Assembly: GCA_016765685.1 (NCBI GenBank)
Contig: JAESPR010000076.1
Span: 1 to 53,861, forward strand
Reading direction: 5' to 3'
DNA: 53,861 nt
Origin: Colwellia sp.
Lineage (GTDB): Bacteria > Pseudomonadota > Gammaproteobacteria > Enterobacterales > Alteromonadaceae
In this document: positions 1-9,082 of the stretch, piece by piece
Numbering within the stretch: position 1 is the first letter of the stretch
Layout: every line of letters starts with the position of its first letter
Notes under the pieces: generated by a model
Database searches by the model: none
Told to the model about the DNA's origin: nothing
Seen by the model: the letters and a program-made list of their open reading frames with translations, nothing else
Made by a program: the position numbers and the translations under genes

Positions 1-624
1 AAACAAATTGGCATTGTTACGGGTATTCAAGGGCTTAGGTGGTACGAACTTACCTTGCATGGCAAACCTTGTCATGCAGGACCAACACCAATGGAAGATA
101 GAATTGATCCGGTGCAAGCCATGTTGCCTATTTTACAAACCTGTTATGACTTAGCGCGAAAAAATGCTCCATGGGGTAGGGCAACGATAGGAGATATTCA
201 AGTATTACCGGGCTCGCCAAATACCGTGCCAGAGGTGATGAAAGTGCTTATCGATTTACGACATCCCAACGGCGATGTAATTGAAAAAATGGCGCAAACA
301 TTTACCGCTAAAGTTGAACAAGTCTGCAAGTCGATGAATGTTGACTATCAGCTTGTTGAGGCATGGCGCATGGAGGTTACTAACTTTGATCAAGACTGTG
401 TAAATGCTGTTGACGAAGCAGTTACATCACTGGGTTATTCTGCTATGAAAATGGTCAGTGGTGCCGGACATGATTCTTTGTATGTAGCTGAAAAAGTACC
501 AACCAGTATGATTTTTATTCCTTGTGAAGATGGCCTTTCTCATAATGAAGCTGAAAATGTCAAATGTGAAGATGTCGCCGCTGGTGCTAATGTTTTGCTG
601 CACGCTATGCTGAAATTAGCATAA
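1..624 (+). CDS. Hydantoinase/carbamoylase-family amidase, M20 fold (5' truncated by window)
   Basis: C-terminal about 207 residues of a zinc-dependent amidase of the N-carbamoyl-amino-acid hydrolase / allantoate amidohydrolase type (M20 peptidase fold). The frame is open from base 1, so the start lies outside the window. Family marks that are visible: a dimerisation-domain stretch GKPCHAGPTPM, the segment SPNTVPEVM followed by LIDLRHP, and the C-terminal metal-site segment GAGHDSLYVAEKVPTSM with a later GLSHNEAE. Members of this family hydrolyse carbamoyl or ureido C-N bonds in the cytoplasm during pyrimidine, hydantoin or purine breakdown. The exact substrate cannot be read from this fragment. 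The next gene starts about 37 bp downstream on the same strand, so the two may be cotranscribed. Confidence 0.85.
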   Translation, partial: KQIGIVTGIQGLRWYELTLHGKPCHAGPTPMEDRIDPVQAMLPILQTCYDLARKNAPWGRATIGDIQVLPGSPNTVPEVMKVLIDLRHPNGDVIEKMAQTFTAKVEQVCKSMNVDYQLVEAWRMEVTNFDQDCVNAVDEAVTSLGYSAMKMVSGAGHDSLYVAEKVPTSMIFIPCEDGLSHNEAENVKCEDVAAGANVLLHAMLKLA

Positions 625-661
625 ATAACGATTGATAATACCGCAGGAGCTTCGCCATTTT

Positions 662-2860
662 ATGAAATGTCACCCTATTTTATTAATAAGTTATTTAAGC
701 TTAATTTTCTTCATTGCTCAAAATGTTTCCGCGCATGAATCTATTCATCATCAAGGAAACCCTAGAGGAATTGAGTCTGTGGATTTTAAAGCCAAGCACA
801 TTAGTAGGGTAGTTACTGCGGGCTATCCGGTGACTTTTGGCATATATGCCTTTACTCATAGAGAGCCGACCACTTATATCACAGTGAAAGATGATAAAAA
901 TATTGAGCACAACTGTATTAAAACTAATTTTTTAGCCTTTGATGTTGATGATAGCTTTGCTTTTGATATTGATGAAAACATTAGGGTAGAATTTTTAATC
1001 GATCGCTCGCAAACATCATCTTTAGTTTATGGCTATGATCAACATGGCAGTGAAAAAGCTAATGCATTGGTTGATTTTGAGGGAGTAAAAAAGGGCTTGC
1101 TCTGGTCAACAGTTACCTTTGAAAAAGCTCGGTTTGTCAATCGAGGTATGAGTAATACTGATTTTGCTATTACCACCAATGAAACCATGTTTTATGAAGA
1201 TGAATTAGAAAAAGATGCTAGTACTAGCTTGGTTTTATGCGACTTAAAGATAAGCCGGGATAAATCAAAACATCAAGCCAAAGCCTTAGCTAAAACGTTA
1301 GTTAAAAGCTCAGTTAAAACCACAGCTATAAAGAAAGTAAATTTTTCGTTTACTGATGAGAATAAAAATACCCCAGTTAGAGTTGGTTTATATAATAGTA
1401 GCGGCTCTGCGGTACTATTAGACGATGTTAGTTTGCCGCTACCTTATTACGAAGATAAATCTCAGCAACTTAGCCTAACTTCTTATCCACCTTACCAATA
1501 TTGGCCACATGATAATCGATACTTTTATTATATCGATGGACAATTCACTAAAGATCTATCGATTGGAACATATACCTTAATTTCATCTAAGGGCCCGGAA
1601 TATCGCCTTAATAAACAAATATTTAATGTGACAGCAAATAGCGGCACAGTAAATATTAATACTAAGATGAAGCGGTGGATGAATCTACCTGCTTTAGGCT
1701 GGTATTCGGGTGATGTGCACATTCATATCAAACGTGAGCAAAAAGACAATCAAAATTTAGCGGCTATATTGTCTGCCGAAGATGTGCATTTTTCTAATTT
1801 ATTGGAAATGTCGACACATAAAAGCAATCACTTTGAGCAATATGCCTTTGGTAAAAAGGGGACATTCGTAAAGAATGATTTTGCTATTATTCCCGGCATA
1901 GAAGGGCCGCGAACTGCCCATAGAGGTCATGCTATTGCATTGAATGTTAAAGAAACGTTTAAGCAAGAAGATAGCTTTTTTCTTTACAACAAACACTTTA
2001 ACTATTATCAACAGCAAGGTGCTTTAATTGGTTATGCTCATGTCGGCTCTAAAGAGTTTAATGCCTCCTGGGGCTTGGCTTTAGATATGCCCTTTGGTTT
2101 GATCGATTTTGTAGAAATAATGCAAAACCAAAGGCTTAGAGCTGAATTTTGGTATGACTTTTTGAATTTGGGTTTTAAATTATCACCGGCAGCAGGCTCT
2201 GATTATCCCTATTTTGAACAACCCGGTGCGGTTAGAAGTTATGTTAAAATGCCAGTTACCAAGGGTGTTGATAACAAGAATTTTAATACCGATGATTGGT
2301 ATAAGTATTTGCAAAAAGGTAATACTTTTGTTTCCAATGCGCCCTTGATTGAATTGCAAGTAGATGGGCAAGCTATTGGCACTACTATCACATTAAAACC
2401 TGAACATCGACTCAAGATAACAGCTAATGCCAGTATTAATAGCGATTATGATAGGCTGAAGGAGCTAGAGTTAGTGCATTGTGGCGAAGTGATTAAGCAA
2501 ATAAAGGCTCCTGCGCATGGCGTTTCACAGTTGAGTTTTGAGCACGAAGTAACAACTAAGAGTAGTGGCTGGTTGGCACTTCGAGCAAAAGGTGAAAATT
2601 ATGCTATTGCTCATACAGGCGCTATTTATTTAGCAGATGAGCATGGTAGTAGCGTATGTAAAAAGCAAGCGCCTGCTGTTATTAAATCAATGTTAGCGCG
2701 TCTAGATGCTTTAGAAAACACTCAACTGAACATTAATAAAGAGCTAGAATATTGGGAAGCTACGGGCCTTGATAAAGCATTTAATCAACAACAACCGCTG
2801 TTAAATAAACAAATAGCTGAAGCGCGGGCTTATTATCTTGCCTTGAAAATGCGTTTTTAA
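662..2860 (+). CDS. Secreted CehA/McbA-like metallohydrolase (PHP-type)
   Basis: A protein of about 732 residues with a signal peptide (hydrophobic ILLISYLSLIFFIAQ, cleavage probably after NVSA). The N-terminal half has no motif I recognise. The C-terminal half begins with GDVHIHIKRE, an H-x-H metal site as in PHP-like CehA/McbA hydrolases, followed by a GIEGPRTAHRGHA segment and PAAGSDYPY, which would supply further metal ligands. An upstream in-frame TTG at 632 would add 10 residues. I prefer ATG 662 because it starts a normal signal peptide and has AGGAG at 645-649. CehA and McbA cleave carbamate pesticides, but most relatives have no known substrate. The protein is probably periplasmic or extracellular. 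It follows an amidase gene, which suggests a shared catabolic role, but that is only inference. Confidence 0.75.
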   Translation: MKCHPILLISYLSLIFFIAQNVSAHESIHHQGNPRGIESVDFKAKHISRVVTAGYPVTFGIYAFTHREPTTYITVKDDKNIEHNCIKTNFLAFDVDDSFAFDIDENIRVEFLIDRSQTSSLVYGYDQHGSEKANALVDFEGVKKGLLWSTVTFEKARFVNRGMSNTDFAITTNETMFYEDELEKDASTSLVLCDLKISRDKSKHQAKALAKTLVKSSVKTTAIKKVNFSFTDENKNTPVRVGLYNSSGSAVLLDDVSLPLPYYEDKSQQLSLTSYPPYQYWPHDNRYFYYIDGQFTKDLSIGTYTLISSKGPEYRLNKQIFNVTANSGTVNINTKMKRWMNLPALGWYSGDVHIHIKREQKDNQNLAAILSAEDVHFSNLLEMSTHKSNHFEQYAFGKKGTFVKNDFAIIPGIEGPRTAHRGHAIALNVKETFKQEDSFFLYNKHFNYYQQQGALIGYAHVGSKEFNASWGLALDMPFGLIDFVEIMQNQRLRAEFWYDFLNLGFKLSPAAGSDYPYFEQPGAVRSYVKMPVTKGVDNKNFNTDDWYKYLQKGNTFVSNAPLIELQVDGQAIGTTITLKPEHRLKITANASINSDYDRLKELELVHCGEVIKQIKAPAHGVSQLSFEHEVTTKSSGWLALRAKGENYAIAHTGAIYLADEHGSSVCKKQAPAVIKSMLARLDALENTQLNINKELEYWEATGLDKAFNQQQPLLNKQIAEARAYYLALKMRF

Positions 2861-2868
2861 GCACTAGG

Positions 2869-4195
2869 TTAGAGCGTTTTAGTCATAGTTGACGCTTTAT
2901 ATTCTGCGTGCATAAATGCCCAAACGGATATGATCCCAACGGCAGAAATCAATATTAGCATATTCATAAAGCTAGACCAGCCACCCGCGCTGTCTGCAAG
3001 TCTTCCCCCAATGAAAGCAAATATTGCACTGGCCGCAAAGCCGAAGGCATCAATTAAACACACCAAAGTCGCACTATGGGGGCCGCCGTATTCAATAGAG
3101 AATATTGACATGGGTAAGTAATAGGCTGGGGAAATTGAAAAAGCGAACAAAAATATTGCGCTCAGCACCACCAAATAGTTGAATTCATCACTCAAATTAA
3201 ACAAAGGTAAATACTGCAAGGTAAGCACGCTCAATAAACTAAGAATCAGCGCTAAGGTCAATACTGTCCTGATCCCCCGCTTTGAAAAACGGTCGTAAAA
3301 TGCGATTGAAGCCAAAAGTCCGGTCAGAGAGCCAGCGGGAAAAACGGTTGAGGCTATTGCTGCTTCTGAGGGGGTAAGTTGGTAACTTTCCATAAGATAA
3401 ATCGCAACAAAGTCCAAAAAAGGCCATCATACAAGTAAGCACCATCAACATGATCACCACTAGCCAAAATCTAGGGCTTTTTGCAAATGCCACCAGTCCA
3501 GCTATCGTACCGATACCCCGTAGGGGGTGATTGTATTTGTTATTTAACGCCTGCTTTGATGCCATAGCCAGCTCAAAATTATCGGCATTGTTTCCATCCT
3601 CTTTGAAAAAGTCAGGGTCTTCGGGTTTTTCTTTCAAGTAAAAATAGCAGCCAACAAAAATGACCAGCGCAAAAGCCGCAGCGATGAACGCTACCGTTCG
3701 CCAGTGCATGAAGCTCAGCAGCCAACCGAAGAACAGGGTAGCTAACACCACGCTAAGCCTCGAACTGGTAGCGAGAATGCTCCACACTCGTCCATAATGT
3801 TGAGGGTGATACCATTCCCCGACCAGTTTAGTCATACCAGGCCAGCCCGAAGATTTGGTGCAATAAAGCAAAAATGAAAAACCAGTAAAGGCCATCACAT
3901 TGGGTGAAAGTCCAAATGCGATGATAAACACCGCGGTAAGAAAAATACCGATTAAAAAAGTAAAACGTCCGCCAATCTTATCGGCCAGGGGTCCCCAAAT
4001 CAGTTTCCCAACCAGCGCACCTAAGGTGCCATAAGCTGCAAAGTCACCAATGTTTGTTTTGGTTAAGCCCAAGGCCTCATCTACCAGCAAGGCAGGGCTG
4101 AGAATAGTGATCATTTGACGACAAATCATCATGGCGGCATAACCCAGATACATGGAAATGATAATATTTATTTGCTGCGAGGATCGGTTAGACAT
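2869..4195 (-). pseudogene. MFS transporter gene interrupted by a frameshift
   Basis: Two overlapping frames on the minus strand together encode one major facilitator. The N-terminal part (start ATG 4195) carries the first helices and the loop motif GPLADKIGGR. The C-terminal part begins as DFVAIYLMESYQL and runs to the stop at 2869. The frames join at a run of six T in the coding strand (six A at 3416-3421). In the first frame the protein goes out of register after MMAFF and ends in about 60 unrelated residues. Loss of one T, or a +1 shift, restores a single protein of about 440 residues. The substrate is unknown; the arrangement resembles organophosphate/sugar-phosphate type MFS carriers. 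The cause may be a real mutation, phase-variable slippage or a sequencing error. Confidence 0.8.
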
Positions 4196-4337
4196 AATTT
4201 CTCTCTGAACAGTCGTCAGTATAGCCGTTGGCTGCTTCTATAAAACGATGACGCTATTAGCGTTAATTGTTATGCTTTAGCTGACACTAACTTAACTTTT
4301 ATTTTAACTAGGCTGAGCCACTGTTAATGACCTGCGT

Positions 4338-5222
4338 TTAATTTTTTTGCCCCGTGCGGACAAATTTCCCCAATGCTTGCTCATACTCAGGTTGGCTCAT
4401 AAAAAGGCTGTTATTGTGACCGCCTCTCATTTTGACAAAATATTTTGGCTCATTGGCTGCTTTAAATATCTTCTCTCCCAAGTGAAAGGGAATAACCTCA
4501 TCATTGGGGCTGTGCAATACCAATACAGGCGACTTCACCTGTTTAACATTGGTCAGTGTGTTAAAATCATAACGTAAAAAAATTAGGGGTGATAGCAGCG
4601 GGAAAATTGCATTAGCGACATCTCTTGCTGAACTAAATGAAGACTCAATTATTAAGGCACTAGGTTGAACTTGCGCTGCTAATTGCGCTGCTACTACACC
4701 GCCTAGTGAGCGACCAAAAACAATAATATCTTTTGATTCAAGATTTCGTTCATCCGTGAGATAACGCCAAGCAGCTTGCGCATCGTTATAAATTCCCTGT
4801 TCACTTGTGCTGCCTTGGCTTTTACCAAAACTACGGTAGTCGATAATAAAAACATTCAAACCAAGGCGATGAAAAATTTCTATAGAACTACCACGGTGAG
4901 AAATATTGCCGGCATTACCATGAAAAAATAGCAAGGTTTGCTTTATTTCATGCTGAGATTCGTTAACGCTACTTGTGGGTGTTACCACTTGCTGATGTGG
5001 AATATACCAAGCATGTAATCGAACGCCATCTTCAGTATGCAAATAAACATCTTCATAGACTAGCCCCCATTCTGTTGGGGTTTGCTCATGTGTCGCATAA
5101 GGGGAAAAAGTCATTGATGGCTGCTGTAGGTACATTAAACCATTCAATAAAACTAGGCCTAAGAATAACAACATAAGCTTGCTGAACACTTGGTTAATTA
5201 GTCGATTGTTCATACCATTCAA
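4338..5222 (-). CDS. Membrane-anchored alpha/beta hydrolase
   Basis: A 294-residue protein with an N-terminal hydrophobic anchor (about residues 12-31, LMLLFLGLVLLNGLMYL) and an alpha/beta hydrolase domain. Visible motifs are the oxyanion-hole FFHGNAGN, the segment IIDYRSFGKSQG, the nucleophile elbow FGRSLGG (serine inside G-R-S-L-G), an acid near SPNDEVIP and the catalytic histidine in GGHNN. This pattern fits the serine aminopeptidase S33 / BEM46-like group. The substrate is unknown. The catalytic domain is probably periplasmic and held by the anchor. The gene lies 8 bp downstream of the DUF2459 gene on the same strand and may be cotranscribed with it. Confidence 0.8.
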   Translation of the reverse strand: MNGMNNRLINQVFSKLMLLFLGLVLLNGLMYLQQPSMTFSPYATHEQTPTEWGLVYEDVYLHTEDGVRLHAWYIPHQQVVTPTSSVNESQHEIKQTLLFFHGNAGNISHRGSSIEIFHRLGLNVFIIDYRSFGKSQGSTSEQGIYNDAQAAWRYLTDERNLESKDIIVFGRSLGGVVAAQLAAQVQPSALIIESSFSSARDVANAIFPLLSPLIFLRYDFNTLTNVKQVKSPVLVLHSPNDEVIPFHLGEKIFKAANEPKYFVKMRGGHNNSLFMSQPEYEQALGKFVRTGQKN

Positions 5223-5230
5223 TCCAAAAG

Positions 5231-5935
5231 CTAAGGGTTTTCTTGTATTATCTTACCAAATTCGCGCACTTGATACATGAGGTTTTGCACACTCATGGCT
5301 CGAGCTGGAGTGATTGGTAGCCCAGCACTATGTAGTGCCTTAGCTACCCATACATTACAAGTATTGAACAAATGATAACGTTCTTTGGATGGATAAAAAT
5401 GGCTGTTTCCGTAAAGCCCCACTCCCAGTGATTTAACTTGAGCCGTTTCATTCAAAGCGAAGCTTGTTGCAATAGTACGGCTAAGCTGCGTAAAACTGCT
5501 TGTCGTTAATGTTATACTAATGATCTCACTGTTAGGAAAATAGCTAGCGACGGCATCATCAAAACCGACCAGATGCAAAATACTATCAGTAGGTAACAGT
5601 GCTGCCTTCAGAATGAGCCCTAGGTGGGGATCTGCGCTTTGGTAGAAGCTGCTGTCTCCCCAGCCTATTTCCAAATATTGTGCCTTTGGAAAATTCTCGA
5701 TTGCTGGCCAATCACTGTCTAGCATATCTGACTGGTGCAGCACTATGCCAGCATGCCAACCATGGTTCACCAGATAAATGGTTTTGTGTGACTGGTTTTC
5801 ATCCCATACCTTAGTAGCCACCACTTTTACTGCACAGGCGCTACAGAACACTGTGGCGACTAGTAACAACATTTGACGATATTTTTTTCCTGTGATGTTA
5901 CGCTTACCTAGTAACAAGATGTTATTCCAACGCAT
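5231..5935 (-). CDS. DUF2459 / TIGR02117 family protein
   Basis: A 234-residue protein with an N-terminal hydrophobic segment (MLLLVATVFCSACAV, about residues 22-36), so it is exported or membrane-anchored. The cysteines there do not form a clean lipobox. The domain starts with YLVNHGWHAGIVL and contains EIGWGDSSFYQ and a later FNTCNVWVAKAL, all typical of the DUF2459 family. The biochemical function of this family is not established to my knowledge. The conserved histidine and cysteine (NHGWH and NTCN) resemble a papain-like arrangement, which is my inference only. It is upstream of, and close to, the alpha/beta hydrolase gene. Confidence 0.75.
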   Translation of the reverse strand: MRWNNILLLGKRNITGKKYRQMLLLVATVFCSACAVKVVATKVWDENQSHKTIYLVNHGWHAGIVLHQSDMLDSDWPAIENFPKAQYLEIGWGDSSFYQSADPHLGLILKAALLPTDSILHLVGFDDAVASYFPNSEIISITLTTSSFTQLSRTIATSFALNETAQVKSLGVGLYGNSHFYPSKERYHLFNTCNVWVAKALHSAGLPITPARAMSVQNLMYQVREFGKIIQENP

Positions 5936-6058
5936 TGGCTTATTCCTATTTAACCCCTATAACCACATTATTTAACGTGTCTATGAACGTTAAATGTCGC
6001 AGCAGGAAAATGTACGCCCTGTATTGTATAAGAATAGCAGACGTGTAGCGTAGCCTTA

Positions 6059-6310
6059 CTAATGTACACCATGCATTTTTACAAACTTAGCTAATAGTGA
6101 CTTTTCGCTTTCAACATGATTAGGGTCTGGTTTTACGCAATCAATTGGGCAAACGCTGACACAGGTAGGGTTGTCATAATGGCCAATACACTCAGTACAT
6201 TTGTCGGCATCAATTTCATAGATGTGTTCGCCAAGCGTAATGGCTTCGTTAGGGCATTCAGGGTCACACATATCACAGTTTATGCAGCTGTCTTCAATAA
6301 ATAACGCCAT
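6059..6310 (-). CDS. yfhL: YfhL-type 2[4Fe-4S] ferredoxin
   Basis: An 83-residue ferredoxin with two cluster motifs. The first is CINCDMCDPECP (C-x2-C-x2-C-x3-CP). The second is the YfhL/Alvin-type version with an eight-residue insertion between its second and third cysteines (CTEC, eight residues, then CVSVCP). It is cytoplasmic and donates electrons. In E. coli, YfhL has been reported to be needed for the TrhP-dependent hydroxylation of tRNA uridine 34. Here yfhL starts 11 bp downstream of the trhP stop codon on the same strand, so the two are very probably one operon and one pathway. Confidence 0.93.
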   Translation of the reverse strand: MALFIEDSCINCDMCDPECPNEAITLGEHIYEIDADKCTECIGHYDNPTCVSVCPIDCVKPDPNHVESEKSLLAKFVKMHGVH

Positions 6311-6321
6311 GATTTTTTGGC

Positions 6322-7749
6322 CTATTTATCCGCTTGGTTTTGTGCAAAAGGGTGACGAGTTGTGCCACCATCAGTTAAATAACGCATAATAATGCCAAAT
6401 GCTAAATTAAAATCAGTATCAAGTTCAATTTCAACTTGATGACCAGAGCCTTTGGCATCAATAATATCTTTGCCTGTTTTACTGTGGATCATTTTAGTCA
6501 AGGTAAAACTCACGTTGCCATTTGGGGTCATTAACTCTAATTGATCACCAACAAGAAATTTGTTTTTTACTTCAACTTCAATGAGGCCCGACTTGTCATT
6601 TCTTCCTAATACTTCGCCAACAAATTGTTGGGTATCACTTTTTGAATAACCGTAATCATAGTTTTGTGTATCTGACGGACGATGACGTTTTAAAAAGCCC
6701 TCGGTATAACCTCGGTGTGCTAAATGTTCTAGGTCAGTATTTAACTGAGGGTTAAAAGCTTTAGCAGATATTGCATCATTAATGGCTTGATTATAGACTT
6801 GGGCGGTGCGCGCACAGTAGTAAAAAGATTTAGTTCTACCCTCAATTTTTAGTGAATGCACACCCATTTTTACTAACCGCTCAACATGCTCTACAGCACG
6901 TAAGTCTTTAGAATTCATGATGTAAGTGCCATGTTCGTCTTCAAAGGCAGGCATATATTCACCCGGTCGACCTTGTTCTTGCAATAAAATAACATCGTCT
7001 ATCGGCTTATTACTAGGTAAAGAGTAGGGGGCAGCACTTTCTGGGGTAATAATATTTGTATCGGGTGTGTATATTTCCGGTGCTGAATGGGCAGAATTAA
7101 CCGCAATAATATCACCGGTTTCAGTCTCAACTGCTTCATGAATATCGTATTTCCAACGACATGAATTAGTACAAGTGCCTTGGTTTGGGTCACGTTTATT
7201 AATATAACCAGACAATAAGCAACGACCCGAATAAGCCATACATAAAGCGCCATGAACAAATACTTCAAGCTCCATTTCAGGGCAGTGCATACGAATATCT
7301 TCAATTTCATCAAGGGAGAGTTCCCGTGATAAAATAACCCGCTCAATGCCTTGTTGCTGCCAAAACTTAACCGTTGCCCAGTTTACCGCATTAGCTTGCA
7401 CGGATAAGTGAATAGACACCTCTGGAAATCGTTCACGTACCATCATGATTAGGCCGGGGTCAGACAGAATTAACGCGTCTGGTTTCATCGCAATAACGGG
7501 GGTTATGTCTTTTAAAAACGTTTTCAACTTACCATTATGCGGCGCAATGTTATTAACTAAATAGAATTTTTTTCCTAAAGCATGGGCTTCATCTATACCT
7601 ATTTTAATGTTTTCTAAGGAGAACTCATTATTACGCACGCGAAGTGAGTAACGTGGCTGGCCGGCATATACAGCATCGGCACCATAAGCAAAAGCGTAGC
7701 GCATGTTTTTAAGGCTACCCGCAGGAGAAAGTAATTCAGGTTTTAACAT
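6322..7749 (-). CDS. trhP: tRNA 5-hydroxyuridine synthesis protein TrhP (YegQ), U32 family
   Basis: A 475-residue U32-peptidase-family protein, close to E. coli YegQ/TrhP in length and shorter than RlhA (YdcP). It starts LLSPAGSLKNMRYAFAYGAD and carries the family cysteine region CMAYSGRCLLSGY, GTCTNSCRW, plus a later cysteine in FYYCARTAQ. These cysteines are thought to hold an iron-sulfur cluster. TrhP makes 5-hydroxyuridine at the wobble position of several tRNAs, with prephenate as an indirect requirement. Between GTCTNSCRW and the EHGTYIMNSKDL segment there is a low-complexity stretch rich in T, P and I that may be a lineage insertion. The next gene downstream is the partner ferredoxin gene yfhL. 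Confidence 0.92.
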   Translation of the reverse strand: MLKPELLSPAGSLKNMRYAFAYGADAVYAGQPRYSLRVRNNEFSLENIKIGIDEAHALGKKFYLVNNIAPHNGKLKTFLKDITPVIAMKPDALILSDPGLIMMVRERFPEVSIHLSVQANAVNWATVKFWQQQGIERVILSRELSLDEIEDIRMHCPEMELEVFVHGALCMAYSGRCLLSGYINKRDPNQGTCTNSCRWKYDIHEAVETETGDIIAVNSAHSAPEIYTPDTNIITPESAAPYSLPSNKPIDDVILLQEQGRPGEYMPAFEDEHGTYIMNSKDLRAVEHVERLVKMGVHSLKIEGRTKSFYYCARTAQVYNQAINDAISAKAFNPQLNTDLEHLAHRGYTEGFLKRHRPSDTQNYDYGYSKSDTQQFVGEVLGRNDKSGLIEVEVKNKFLVGDQLELMTPNGNVSFTLTKMIHSKTGKDIIDAKGSGHQVEIELDTDFNLAFGIIMRYLTDGGTTRHPFAQNQADK

Positions 7750-7984
7750 ACAATTTATCTATTTAATCGTTTTTTAATGAACAAAGGCTATAATTTGGCG
7801 CATATTATAAGAAAAACCGTAACTAGGGGCAATCTAAACAAGTGATAAAAAAATCTTAAGAGGGTGAATAATCGTTAGAAAATTTTTATTTGTATACAAT
7901 ATTGAAAAACATTAAAAAAAGCCTTGGCGTTAACAAAAATTGTGCTATTTTTAGTGTATAGGAATAAAAACAAAGGGGAATTTT

Positions 7985-8827
7985 ATGGCAACCGAAAATG
8001 CCTTGTATACAATTTTAATGGAAAAAATTAAGCAAGATACTTTAGTGCTACCCACTTTGCCAGAAGTCGCACTTAAAGTACGGCAAGCAGCTGACGATCC
8101 GGAAATTAATTTAGGCTACATGGGCGATATTATAGGACAAGATCCTGCGCTTTCTTTAGGTATGATCAAAGTCGCTAATAGTGCTTTGTTAGGTCGCAGT
8201 GTTAAGGTTGAAACCGTCTCTCAAGCAGTTACTCGTATTGGTTTACGTCAAATTAAAAGCATTGCTACCGCGATGGCGTTAGAGCAAGTATTTGTTTCTG
8301 AGAATGATGTTGTTGCCATGTACATGAAAAAGTCATGGAAAAAAACTATCGACATCGCCTCGGTGGCGATTAGCTTGATGAGCTTATATCTTGAAAAACA
8401 TAAACATACCACGCTAACCTTAGACACTATTACGCTCGCCGCGTTAGTACATAATATTGGTGTGCTGCCTATTTTAACTGAAGCGGAGCAGCACCCTGAT
8501 ATTTTTGCTAATCCTACTTTTTTACAACAAGCTATCATTAAGTTATCGGGAAAAATTGGTGGTACCATCACTCGTGAATGGGGTTTCTCAGACGAATTAA
8601 CTTTATTGGCGGAAAGTTGGAGCGACTTAACCATTTTACCTAAAGAAATTCACTATTTAGATTTTATTCGCGCAGGGGCAATTTATCATAATATCTTTAA
8701 GAATGTATCTACCCAAGAAGTGCTCTTAAATAGTTATGTCAAGAAAGATATTTTGCCTGATGTAGACTTTATGAACTCTGACGATTTTAAAACTAGATGC
8801 GCAGATGTTAAGTCGATGTTTAGTTAA
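7985..8827 (+). CDS. HDOD-domain signalling protein
   Basis: A 280-residue soluble protein made almost entirely of an HDOD domain (about residues 14-215), including LPTLPEVALKVRQAADDPE, the helix around DIIGQDPALSLGMIKVANSA, and TRIGLRQIKSIATAMAL. HDOD domains resemble HD phosphohydrolases without the metal-binding HD pair and act as regulatory modules in c-di-GMP, chemotaxis and stress signalling. No output domain is attached. A strong Shine-Dalgarno AAAGGGGA sits just before ATG 7985. A second HDOD protein is encoded at 26193-27692. The downstream terminator at 8851-8878 suggests a single-gene transcript. Confidence 0.85.
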   Translation: MATENALYTILMEKIKQDTLVLPTLPEVALKVRQAADDPEINLGYMGDIIGQDPALSLGMIKVANSALLGRSVKVETVSQAVTRIGLRQIKSIATAMALEQVFVSENDVVAMYMKKSWKKTIDIASVAISLMSLYLEKHKHTTLTLDTITLAALVHNIGVLPILTEAEQHPDIFANPTFLQQAIIKLSGKIGGTITREWGFSDELTLLAESWSDLTILPKEIHYLDFIRAGAIYHNIFKNVSTQEVLLNSYVKKDILPDVDFMNSDDFKTRCADVKSMFS

Positions 8828-8850
8828 TTTTGGTTAATTAGCGTAATGAT

Positions 8851-8878
8851 AAAAAAGCAGCTTTTTAGCTGTTTTTTT
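8851..8878 (+). terminator. Rho-independent terminator after the HDOD gene
   Basis: A short hairpin (CAGCT at 8858-8862, AGCTG at 8867-8871) is preceded by six A and followed by seven T at 8872-8878. It lies 24 bp after the stop codon of the HDOD gene. The A and T runs can extend the stem, which would allow some activity on the other strand. Confidence 0.75.
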
Positions 8879-8914
8879 GCTTTTAAATGATGATGAACAA
8901 TACATTGTTTACCT

Positions 8915-9018
8915 GCAGCCAAAGCGTCACATTTGGCTGCACTGTTTTGGGTATTGGTTTTTCTTCAATAGGCAGTAATACGGTGTTTCTATCGTTAGGT
9001 GAAAGCTTTTAAGCTTTC
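8915..9018. other. Two hairpins in the HDOD / mutarotase intergenic region
   Basis: A perfect 9 bp inverted repeat, GCAGCCAAA at 8915-8923 and TTTGGCTGC at 8932-8940 with an 8-base loop, is followed 60 bp later by a second hairpin, GAAAGCT with AGCTTTC inside 9001-9018. Neither is followed by a clear T run in the plus direction. They lie beyond the HDOD terminator and before the mutarotase gene. They could be a leader structure or part of a small RNA; nothing proves transcription. Confidence 0.4.
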
Positions 9019-9082
9019 CAACAGCTTATTATTTTTTTAAAATCTGCCCTAAATGAAATTAATGAAAAATGGAATGTAAATA

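Noticed and set aside
3239..3430. Programmed +1 frameshifting in the MFS gene
   Set aside because: The T run alone is not a known programmed site and there is no stop codon or structure of the usual type right after it; a mutation or read error is simpler.
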